A stretch of 35,634 bases of DNA from the IMG/VR virus record IMGVR_UViG_3300037042_003141, positions 1 through 35,634 of that record; one strand, 5' to 3'. The notes beneath the pieces were generated by a model. The model saw only the letters and a list, made by a program, of their open reading frames with translations, had not been told where the DNA came from and did no database searches. The translations under genes and the position numbers were made by a program. Positions 28,933 through 35,634 of this stretch are shown one piece after another (position 1 is the stretch's first letter; each line of letters starts with the position of its first letter). The stretch comes from a virus.

Positions 28933-31634
28933 CAGTATTTCCCATCAGGTTGGAACCGATAACGAATGTTTCCCAACCGCCAGAATGAACCCAGATCAGT
29001 GCTGCTCACACTGATTGAAACAAGGCGGCCACGCATTCGCACGCTCAAATACTCTGTTTGCTTTGTCATTGTGTAAGGACCAAATGCAACCGGAGGATCA
29101 CCCGGATAGTCTACCACATAAAATGTGATGTAAACCACGGCATTTTGATCACCAGACGTTGTCCCCCATTTCATATCCGGCCAAACTTGGTCAATGAAAA
29201 GCTGTTGATCACCTTCGGACAAGGCAAAGTAACCTGTCTGGAAGTTGGGCTTGATGGCAATGGTTGTGCCGTTAATAGCCTCTGCATCATTTGACGTTTC
29301 ATGCTGGAAGACAGCATAACTGGGCGATGCAGGCGTTATGCTCTTGGATGTGGCAGCGCCAATTGGCGGTCCAAGAACAGACTGATCAATCCATGCCGTG
29401 CGGGCCACGTTCACGCTGTTGGAAACGTCTGAAGTGCTGGGATCCTGATATCCGAAATCCCACTGGTTCAGGGAGATGTTGTACTTCACATAAGCGTTAA
29501 CTTCGCCGGTCCCAGCTACAGTGCCGCCAGCGGGTAAACCGTTGCTGTCAAGGATTGGAACCTGAGCAGCCGGGAAATACCAAATGATCTCATTGAACTG
29601 AGTGTTTGGGCAGCAGCGGATGCGATCCGTCCACAATGCACCGTTGGCATCATAAATGCCGGTTGTCGGGCTTTCGTAGATGTTTTGGAACACCTGATCC
29701 CACACAGGGCATGGCAACAGTTCCGCACCTTGACCGGCAAAGCGGAAGAACTGCTTTTGGCTCATCCAATAAACGCTTCCAGCAAGCTGGCCCATTGCCT
29801 TCCGGCCAATCAAGCCAGCATTTGAACCGACCTTGTTAAACCCATAAACACCGGGGAAGCCAATGAACTGCATCGCCCAGAGATCAAGGTCAGTCCAAAT
29901 AAGACCCTGCTGGGCAGCCTGAATGCCGCCTACGATACGGCTTCCGGTAGGGATGCGGTACTTGCCCGCCAGATTGTTGGCGGTTCCCTGCCATACCGTA
30001 AAATCTTCAACGTCACACCAGCGAACAAGCAACGGATCTTGGAATGTACTATCTGTAGACCCAAGAGCAACGATTTGACGCTGCGGCATCGCCACAAACA
30101 TGCTTTCATTAAACAATGGAGCGTTTGGCATGTAGACGGCATTTGCCGCCTCACCGCCAGAGGGGATCCAATAAAAGATTGATCCGCCTACGGGATTGGA
30201 AACAAGAATTTGCCCCCATGTATCCAGTGACCAATCTGTTGCTGTAATTTCACTACCGGTCGTCACGGATGAAGAAAAGGAAATAGAACCAGCGGTGACT
30301 TGGCTGCCGGTGGCGGAACTGAGGAATGAGACAGAGCCGCTGGATGATGCGGTCACCACCCACGGGACACCGGGTGCGCTATTGTACGCACTGGGCGTTA
30401 CGCCAGAAATAGTGATAGATGTGCCAATCGGAATAACTTGGGCTGGGGTAAAAGTTACGGTAGCAGTTGTACCATTTCCTGATGTGGTTACGGTTACGCT
30501 GCCGCCGGTGCTGTAAACACCAGAACCGTATGTACCGGCAGAGGATCCGTCACCGCCGTAATAAAAGTTGGCGTTGTCTGTTGACGCTGAAATTGCAATG
30601 AAAAGGTTCTGGCGGATGGCTCCGCCGTTTTCATAACCAGATGCCGCAGACGTAGCAATCCCAGAAACTCTGATAGTGAAATTGTTTTCGTCAACAAGAC
30701 CTACAACAGAATACACACCCAAGAGTGTGATGCCGCCAACCGTTGTTGAAATAGGAATTTCAAAATCATCACCAATCACAAGGTTGTGGTTGTAAAGAGT
30801 TACGCGCACGCTGCTTGAAGCATTGGTTGTTGTAAACTGCGGCGGCGTGCCACCGTTCGTAACAGCGGGTGTTACCGTCCCACCAAAAGAAGATGCAGTG
30901 CCGCTGGCTCCAGATGTGTATGTAAATACATATGGGTTGCCTGAGTTTACCGTGATCGTCACCGTGGCGTCTGGAAAAGTTGTGTTATCATCCACATCTT
31001 TGATGTAAATGCTTTGAGAATTGTAAAATCTGTGTGGCTCAACCGTTGTGACGGTTACCGTTGTTCCAGACCTTGAAATGGTTGAAATTGACAGTGTCGC
31101 GTTTACGTTAATTGTATAGCTGTTTGTTCCAATATTGGACACCTGATAGGGGCCATATAGAAGCAAGTTCCCAACATTGATTTGTGTTGGAAAATAAACC
31201 CAATCAAGAACCGATGGGCTGATAGAACTTGTGACCACAACGCTATCGGATCCAGCCGATGTTGTTATGCCATATGTAAGCGCCCCAGACGTTGTACCCG
31301 GTGTAAAATCGTTGGTTGTGAACCGAGGGGTGACGTTATATGGGCCAAGCTGTTGCGAAGCATCATATGCCTGCAGACCGCTTTCGCCCTCTGACCCAAT
31401 GCCAAGCCAATCAACATTGTCTAGATCTTGCCAGCCCTTCAAGGCTCGGATCACGCCAGAGGATACCGTTCCGGTGATGAACCGCTTCCATCCGCCAATC
31501 TTTTGGGCCAAACCAGCGTTTTGCCGATCAGGGAAAAACCGCATCAAATTTGACTGAGAAACAGCCGCCTCATTCAATGCTGGCGTCCGGTTGGTATCGA
31601 CGCCCGGAATGATTTTTAGTGAGCCATGAGGCAT
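28932..31634 (-). CDS. Large virion protein, probable P22 gp10-like tail/stabilisation protein
   Basis: A 900-residue protein. The first 110 residues and the last 450 look like one beta-propeller-type fold (ITGTVSSGVIRALKGWQDLD at the front; MPQRQIVALGSTDSTFQDPL, AAQQGLIWTDLDLWAMQFIG later). Between them, about 110-450, lies a Ser/Thr/Gly-rich beta insert. P22 gp10 (packaged-DNA stabilisation, tail hub) has about 470 residues; the excess here equals the insert. The call relies on place and fold impression. The ATG follows GGGGAT at five bases. It should sit below the portal and hold the fibres or needle. Confidence 0.6.
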   Translation of the reverse strand: MPHGSLKIIPGVDTNRTPALNEAAVSQSNLMRFFPDRQNAGLAQKIGGWKRFITGTVSSGVIRALKGWQDLDNVDWLGIGSEGESGLQAYDASQQLGPYNVTPRFTTNDFTPGTTSGALTYGITTSAGSDSVVVTSSISPSVLDWVYFPTQINVGNLLLYGPYQVSNIGTNSYTINVNATLSISTISRSGTTVTVTTVEPHRFYNSQSIYIKDVDDNTTFPDATVTITVNSGNPYVFTYTSGASGTASSFGGTVTPAVTNGGTPPQFTTTNASSSVRVTLYNHNLVIGDDFEIPISTTVGGITLLGVYSVVGLVDENNFTIRVSGIATSAASGYENGGAIRQNLFIAISASTDNANFYYGGDGSSAGTYGSGVYSTGGSVTVTTSGNGTTATVTFTPAQVIPIGTSITISGVTPSAYNSAPGVPWVVTASSSGSVSFLSSATGSQVTAGSISFSSSVTTGSEITATDWSLDTWGQILVSNPVGGSIFYWIPSGGEAANAVYMPNAPLFNESMFVAMPQRQIVALGSTDSTFQDPLLVRWCDVEDFTVWQGTANNLAGKYRIPTGSRIVGGIQAAQQGLIWTDLDLWAMQFIGFPGVYGFNKVGSNAGLIGRKAMGQLAGSVYWMSQKQFFRFAGQGAELLPCPVWDQVFQNIYESPTTGIYDANGALWTDRIRCCPNTQFNEIIWYFPAAQVPILDSNGLPAGGTVAGTGEVNAYVKYNISLNQWDFGYQDPSTSDVSNSVNVARTAWIDQSVLGPPIGAATSKSITPASPSYAVFQHETSNDAEAINGTTIAIKPNFQTGYFALSEGDQQLFIDQVWPDMKWGTTSGDQNAVVYITFYVVDYPGDPPVAFGPYTMTKQTEYLSVRMRGRLVSISVSSTDLGSFWRLGNIRYRFQPDGKY

Positions 31635-31637
31635 GTT

Positions 31638-32375
31638 TTATCCCCGTGTCGGCGTTGCAACAGGTGACGGAGACATAGATGTCCACGCGCTGGCGGCAAA
31701 CTTTTTGCGATATTCTTCCATTGTCGCACCCTTCAGCAGGGCTTGATACTGGCTTTCGTAAGTTACAGCCATCTGCGGATCGTCATTGAGACGACCGAAA
31801 TTGCGTTGGTATCCGCTGACATAGATCATAGATGCCATCAGGAGCAAATCAGGCAGATATTGGCTGATGAAAGTTGTTGTGTTGGTTGAAGAAAGTGTTG
31901 CCGGTCGAATGGTGCCGATCACTTCAATTGTGTATGCGCTGTTAGGCCACGGACCCAAATAGAACGTGTGGTCATCCAACATAGCAAACGTCTCAGGAAC
32001 AGAGGTTCCGGTCGAGCTGGGCCACACATATTGCATGTATTCTTTGGTCACCGGCAGCAATGGATTGCGGGTGCCGCTATCAGCCACGGTTGTTCCCGCC
32101 GGTGTGATCACGTTAACGTCTTGAACGGTCACAAATACGCCTTGCGTAAATGATGCCGTTGAGGATCCGGGTGTGGCGGTGATGTTAACGGGGGTTACGG
32201 TTGAAAGAAGATCTAGATCACGCTGGATGCGCAGTTCTGCATATTCCAAAGCTTCAGGGATCAGCGCGTTAAAATTGCTGTCAGTTGAAGATGTGACGCC
32301 GCCCACGGTCTGAGATGGGACCACCGCCAGAAGGCAAAGCTGCTGCACATAGTTGTTGTAAGTCAAACCAGCCAT
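31638..32375 (-). CDS. Head-tail adaptor-like protein (245 aa)
   Basis: A 245-residue protein beginning MAGLTYNNYVQQLCLLAVVP. The segment FNALIPEALEYAELRIQRDL (34-53) is typical of podoviral adaptor proteins, followed by a beta domain (TPVNITATPGSSTASFTQGV onward) and a helical C-terminus with YQALLKGATMEEYRKKF. It lies between the gp10-like and endolysin genes. It probably links the portal with the tail hub. Family not assigned with certainty. Confidence 0.65.
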   Translation of the reverse strand: MAGLTYNNYVQQLCLLAVVPSQTVGGVTSSTDSNFNALIPEALEYAELRIQRDLDLLSTVTPVNITATPGSSTASFTQGVFVTVQDVNVITPAGTTVADSGTRNPLLPVTKEYMQYVWPSSTGTSVPETFAMLDDHTFYLGPWPNSAYTIEVIGTIRPATLSSTNTTTFISQYLPDLLLMASMIYVSGYQRNFGRLNDDPQMAVTYESQYQALLKGATMEEYRKKFAASAWTSMSPSPVATPTRG

Positions 32376-32386
32376 AACCGAACCCT

Positions 32387-32899
32387 TTATGTAGCCATCT
32401 TAAAGGCTGCATCCTCGACCTCTTCGACCCGCCTCGACCAACCACGGCCAAAGGTGTTCCAAGTTGCCAAAGATTGAAGAAATTTAAGACGTTGTTCGCA
32501 AACATCTTGCACCAATTCTCGCGGATTTGCATCAGAAACCTTGGCAAGCGTCTGAGCGCCAATAGAACCGTCCTCCTTGACCCCCAGAACGCGCTGGAGA
32601 GCCTTTGCAGCTCTGCCGGGTCCAGAGTTCACGGCATAGTCAAAGATGGCGTAATCAACGCCTTCAGGCAGATCATCAGCCCTTACCTTGTCCCAGTAGT
32701 TCTTGCGGTATAGGGGTTTAACTTTTTCCTTGGTCAGGCCACGCATATCCGCCTCACTGGCGGTTTTGCCTGTATAAGCCTCCCAGACCCGTTGGGTTAC
32801 ACCGAGGTTTGTGCGGCCACCGGGATCTTTTGGGTGATTAACATACCCGCCTTCATGTTTAATCATCAGTTCAAAACACTGATCAAAATTCTCTTTCAT
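32387..32899 (-). CDS. Endolysin, GH108-type N-acetylmuramidase
   Basis: Started at the ATG at 32899 (ATGA overlap with the XhlA-like gene), 170 residues. The catalytic segment is LMIKHEGGYVNHPKDPGGRT (about 12-31) with Glu in the HEGGY motif, then NLGVTQRVWEAY and VKPLYRKNYWDKVRADDLP. The C-terminal half has FDYAVNSGPGRAAKALQRVL and DGSIGAQTLAKV, the peptidoglycan-binding-like helical bundle of this family. It lacks a signal peptide, so release depends on the holin. It ends the lysis cassette. Confidence 0.92.
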   Translation of the reverse strand: MKENFDQCFELMIKHEGGYVNHPKDPGGRTNLGVTQRVWEAYTGKTASEADMRGLTKEKVKPLYRKNYWDKVRADDLPEGVDYAIFDYAVNSGPGRAAKALQRVLGVKEDGSIGAQTLAKVSDANPRELVQDVCEQRLKFLQSLATWNTFGRGWSRRVEEVEDAAFKMAT

Positions 32900-33174
32900 T
32901 TGAAAAACACTTTGATGGCAAAGGCCGTTCCAATGCTGACCAAAGTGCTGATCAGGCCGACAAAACCGCCAATCCAAAATTTGGAAGCGGCGCGAGCACC
33001 CTTCTCTTCGCTCATGCTCCGCGTTATTTCTGCAAGTATTAACTTGATGTCGTTAAATTCATTCTTAACTTCAGTCTTTAACTCTTTGAAGTCTTGCTCC
33101 AACCGGTTCACTTTTTCTTCCAATCTCACGATAGCCGCCGTTGTTTTGTCAAAACCAGATGTGGGTGAGGTCAT
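32896..33174 (-). CDS. XhlA-like membrane-associated lysis protein
   Basis: I use the ATG at 33174 (ATGA overlap with the holin stop, AAGGG nine bases upstream), giving 92 residues. A coiled coil (VRLEEKVNRLEQDFKELKTE) is followed by a C-terminal transmembrane segment (FWIGGFVGLISTLVSIGTAF) and a short basic end. This matches XhlA-type proteins that work with a holin. It may set lysis timing or act as an antiholin; the sequence does not decide. Confidence 0.78.
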   Translation of the reverse strand: MTSPTSGFDKTTAAIVRLEEKVNRLEQDFKELKTEVKNEFNDIKLILAEITRSMSEEKGARAASKFWIGGFVGLISTLVSIGTAFAIKVFFK

Positions 33175-33569
33175 CTTGATGTTCCCTTCCATTTGTCAAA
33201 GCTGCGGGCGGCAGTAACACCCAGCATAGCTGTCACCAAGGCCATCATGGTTTCGGTATTTGGCTCTGGTAGGGGTGTTGTCACACCACAAATAAGAAGG
33301 AACCAAGAAAGGATAGGCTGAAGCAAGAAAGCATAGCCAAGAGAAACACCGCCCATCCAGCCAATGAAAGGACGCCAACCAGCGACAAAAATGCTGGAGT
33401 GGGCAGCCTCAACTTTATTAACTTCTGTCTGAGATTGGCTTTCAGCAACAGCGGCCTTAAGCAATTCAGCCTGCATATCCAAGGCGGCTCGCTCACGAGC
33501 AGCCGGGTCTGGAATACGGGCCACCAGCTTGTCAATCAAAGGCATAAAAGAAGAGATCAAAGCAAGCAT
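33171..33569 (-). CDS. Holin, three-TM family (GTA type)
   Basis: A 132-residue protein with WRPFIGWMGGVSLGYAFLLQ (65-84), the signature of the GTA_holin_3TM family, then PILSWFLLICGV and a third segment TMMALVTAMLGVTAARSF. An amphipathic helix precedes these (ERAALDMQAELLKAAVAESQ). It should form inner-membrane lesions that let the endolysin out. This holin family is concentrated in alphaproteobacteria and their phages, which helps place the host. Confidence 0.9.
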   Translation of the reverse strand: MLALISSFMPLIDKLVARIPDPAARERAALDMQAELLKAAVAESQSQTEVNKVEAAHSSIFVAGWRPFIGWMGGVSLGYAFLLQPILSWFLLICGVTTPLPEPNTETMMALVTAMLGVTAARSFDKWKGTSR

Positions 33570-33584
33570 GGTGGCCCCTATTTG

Positions 33585-33770
33585 TTAAGCTTCAGCGGCA
33601 GAAGCTTCAGACGGGTTTGAGGCTTTGTGGGCCTCCACCTGTTCTGCACCCTGCCTCTGAACGGTTGCAATGAGTTCATGCACGGCTTCATACGGAGCCT
33701 TGGCTAAGACAGCAAGGATCGTATTAACCTGTTGAACATTAAGCTGAAGAACGATAGGCAAATTATCCAT
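33585..33770 (-). CDS. Small hypothetical protein upstream of the holin (61 aa)
   Basis: Started at the ATG at 33770, which has AAGGGGG four bases upstream; an upstream start at 33791 would overlap the fibre gene. The 61-residue helical product reads MDNLPIVLQLNVQQVNTILA and has an Ala/Glu-rich end. I have seen similar short proteins in lysis regions and near fibres. Function unknown. Confidence 0.65.
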   Translation of the reverse strand: MDNLPIVLQLNVQQVNTILAVLAKAPYEAVHELIATVQRQGAEQVEAHKASNPSEASAAEA

Positions 33771-33780
33771 AGAAACCCCC

Positions 33781-35634
33781 TTATGAGACACGATAGACAG
33801 TGAATGTGTTGGCGGCAGTCTTTCTGAAACGGAAGGTGCCGGAAGTCAATGTCGCCACTGTCAGCGCACCAACCGTGGTATTGCCGTTTGCACCAATTGT
33901 CAAAAGGTTGGCAGAAGTGTTAATAAAGGTAAGCTCAAATGCACTATTAACAGTCATGCCGCTGGCAATCACTGTATCAAGTGTGGTGCCTGTGGGAAGA
34001 TTTACAGTGGCTGCGCCACCTGTATATTGAATGATGCGGGTGCGAACCTGAGCAGCGTCCAAGGTGGTGGCAGCAGCCAATGATGTTTGTGCGGGTTGGA
34101 AGTATGTAAGGATACCAGAACTGTCAACGCGAACGCGCTCTGTTTGTGATGCTGTATCAATAATAACCGCATCAGTCGTGCCAGCGCCGCTGGTTGAGTG
34201 AATTGTTATTGTAGACCCTGCACCTGTGCCGCCAAACATTTGCGGAACTGTTACAGAGGTGCCGATAGTTGGGGCGGCACTGAATGAAGGCGCACCAGCA
34301 TTGGCGGTCAGGATTGTGTTAGCACCGCCTTGAGCGGTTGCCAGAATGGCACCAGCACCAGCGCCATAGAGGACACCATCAGTGGTAAATGTGGACACAC
34401 CAGTACCGCCATTTGGCACTGTAAGATCAGTCGTAAGTGTCAGAGAACCAGTGATGCTTACAACTCCGGCATTATCAATACGCATACGCTCAGTTACATC
34501 GCTTGCACCATCTGCCGTGGTAGAAAATGTTAAACGACCCGGCATATCGTTTGTGCCGGGTGTTGCATCTACAAATGCTGCAATTTGAGCGGCTCTCAAA
34601 TAGTTGGTGCCATCAAATCCTTCAAATCGAAGTGAGCCAATTTGATCTCCTGAAGCAACGATAGCACCACCTCTGCTTTTCAAAAAAGTATTGATGGCAG
34701 GAGAAGCATCTACCCCAGCGTAATGTGCTGAAAAACCAGAAAGTGAATTATTTGATTGGAAGCGGGCTATGCCAGCAGTGCCTGAAATTGATGTCAAGCT
34801 GCCAGATATAACTTGACCGTCATTGGTGACAAGAAACGGAGAAGCATCTGGGTTTGCACTGTCTTCAACAAGGATTGCATTTCCCGCGCCCGTTTGCGTA
34901 ATACGAAGGGCATCTGAAGCTGAATTTGCATTGATGATGCCCGTGCCAGTGATAGTAGTAACGCCAGCATTTGAAATACGAAGACGCTCGGATGCGCCGA
35001 CATTAAAAGCGGTATGTGCCGCAGCGTCCGTTTCTGTGTTGCTGATTACAAACGCGCCATTTTTGTACTTGACTATATTGGCCGCTACGTTCCCAGACCC
35101 AGCAGCATTTGATGAAATAAAGCGGAGAATACAACCAGCACTTGCGCCAGTATCTGGATTTGAAATGTCCAGATAACGAAGGTCGTTTAGGCTGCTGCCT
35201 CCAACAGTAACATTGCCATTGCTGGCGATACGCATACGTTCAGTTGGAGAAGATGCGCCATCTGCTGTGGTGGAAAAGACAAGCCTTCCCGGCATATCGT
35301 TGGTGCCGGGAGTTCCATCCACAGTGGCGGCCATGCTTGCCAATTCAATATTGGCTGCACCATCGTAACCAAAGAAGTTTACCGAACCAATGTCATTGCC
35401 AGAGGCCACAATTGTGGGGGCGGCAAATGTTCCGTTTGAACGGACAAAAAGTTGTCGGCTGTTAATTGCCGCGCCAGACAGCCACATCCTGTTTTGTGTT
35501 GTGCCAAGAATTTGCAATGGGGCCACTGGAGCCGTAACGCCAATACCGACATTCCCAGTTGCAGTTACAACAAATGGAGTGCTGTCCGGGTTTGCGCTGT
35601 CTTCAACGAGGATAGCATCGCCTGCGCCTGTTTG
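33781..35634 (-). CDS. Large repetitive tail fibre, N-terminus cut by window edge
   Basis: At least 617 residues; the frame is open to the right edge, so the true start lies outside. It is Gly/Ala/Thr/Asn-rich beta-fibre sequence. Two tandem units of about 245 residues are visible: QTGAGDAILVEDSANPDSTP near the edge recurs as QTGAGNAILVEDSANPDASP, and GTNDMPGRLVFSTTADGASS recurs as GTNDMPGRLTFSTTADGASD, each followed by TERMRI. The C-terminal 130 residues (from about TTLDAAQVRTRIIQYTGGAA) form a different beta-rich domain. No S74 chaperone ends it. It probably binds the host receptor and may be modified by repeat exchange. Confidence 0.82.
   Translation of the reverse strand, partial: QTGAGDAILVEDSANPDSTPFVVTATGNVGIGVTAPVAPLQILGTTQNRMWLSGAAINSRQLFVRSNGTFAAPTIVASGNDIGSVNFFGYDGAANIELASMAATVDGTPGTNDMPGRLVFSTTADGASSPTERMRIASNGNVTVGGSSLNDLRYLDISNPDTGASAGCILRFISSNAAGSGNVAANIVKYKNGAFVISNTETDAAAHTAFNVGASERLRISNAGVTTITGTGIINANSASDALRITQTGAGNAILVEDSANPDASPFLVTNDGQVISGSLTSISGTAGIARFQSNNSLSGFSAHYAGVDASPAINTFLKSRGGAIVASGDQIGSLRFEGFDGTNYLRAAQIAAFVDATPGTNDMPGRLTFSTTADGASDVTERMRIDNAGVVSITGSLTLTTDLTVPNGGTGVSTFTTDGVLYGAGAGAILATAQGGANTILTANAGAPSFSAAPTIGTSVTVPQMFGGTGAGSTITIHSTSGAGTTDAVIIDTASQTERVRVDSSGILTYFQPAQTSLAAATTLDAAQVRTRIIQYTGGAATVNLPTGTTLDTVIASGMTVNSAFELTFINTSANLLTIGANGNTTVGALTVATLTSGTFRFRKTAANTFTVYRVS

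Noticed and set aside
1-35634. Apparent excess of GTTAAC
   Set aside because: About twenty copies were noticed against nine expected, many at Val-Asn codons or near gene ends. The excess is modest and uncounted on a proper background, so it is not reported as a finding.
1-35634. tRNA genes, CRISPR arrays and insertion sequences
   Set aside because: No cloverleaf-like segments with a CCA end, no regularly spaced direct repeats of CRISPR type and no transposase reading frames were seen.

Overview
This window is most of a tailed double-stranded DNA phage genome, built like a P22/Sf6-type short-tailed phage (podovirus). The signs are an Sf6-like small terminase, a large terminase, a P22-type portal with a long Ala/Gln-rich helical C-terminus, large ejection-type virion proteins and no visible tape-measure or tail-tube genes. 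The host is probably an alphaproteobacterium. The holin is of the three-helix gene-transfer-agent type, and the sequence GANTC, the target of the alphaproteobacterial CcrM methylase, is almost absent (one copy found by eye against roughly 139 expected). Both ends of the window cut through genes (a phosphoesterase on the left, a tail fibre on the right). On a circular map the missing piece should hold coat and scaffold genes between them. No integrase or tRNA gene was seen.

Layout. (1) 1-6292, minus strand: HNH endonuclease, small terminase, a small membrane/AT-hook-like protein, large terminase, a small protein, portal, phosphoesterase. (2) 6345-9866, minus strand: a tight array of small, mostly unknown genes with start-stop overlaps, including a DUF6378-like protein, two probable exported proteins and an HTH protein. 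(3) 10041-14093, mostly plus strand: early accessory genes served by three copies of one promoter/palindrome element, plus an exported lytic transglycosylase, with a short minus-strand insert at 11565-12293. (4) 14121-17542, minus strand: replication block with a TOPRIM primase-helicase whose zinc-binding domain lies in another frame, an O-like initiator with internal iterons, a DnaA domain IV protein and RusA. (5) 17588-20381, plus strand: Gp157-like protein, an excisionase-like HTH protein, ERF annealing protein, an SSB-like protein, small genes and a second HNH nuclease. (6) 20378-35634, minus strand: fibre, two giant internal virion proteins, GNAT, small virion proteins, a gp10-like protein, an adaptor, then the lysis cassette (endolysin, XhlA-like protein, three-TM holin) and a second, repetitive fibre.

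How it fits together. The initiator, primase-helicase, DnaA-like protein, SSB-like protein, ERF and RusA together form a phage replication-recombination system. The terminase/portal set packages DNA. The long minus-strand block at the right builds the tail and the ejection apparatus, which carries its own peptidoglycan hydrolase, and then lyses the cell. Three separate cell-wall enzymes are encoded (endolysin, virion GH108 domain, exported transglycosylase).

Points that most deserve attention are the GANTC depletion, the lambda-like iterons inside the initiator gene, the one-base frame break that splits the primase-helicase, the triplicated promoter with a palindromic spacer, the S74 chaperone domain in the middle of a muramidase-bearing virion protein, and a perfect DnaA box beside an AT-rich stretch in a phage that carries a DnaA DNA-binding domain. 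Most small genes have no function I can assign.
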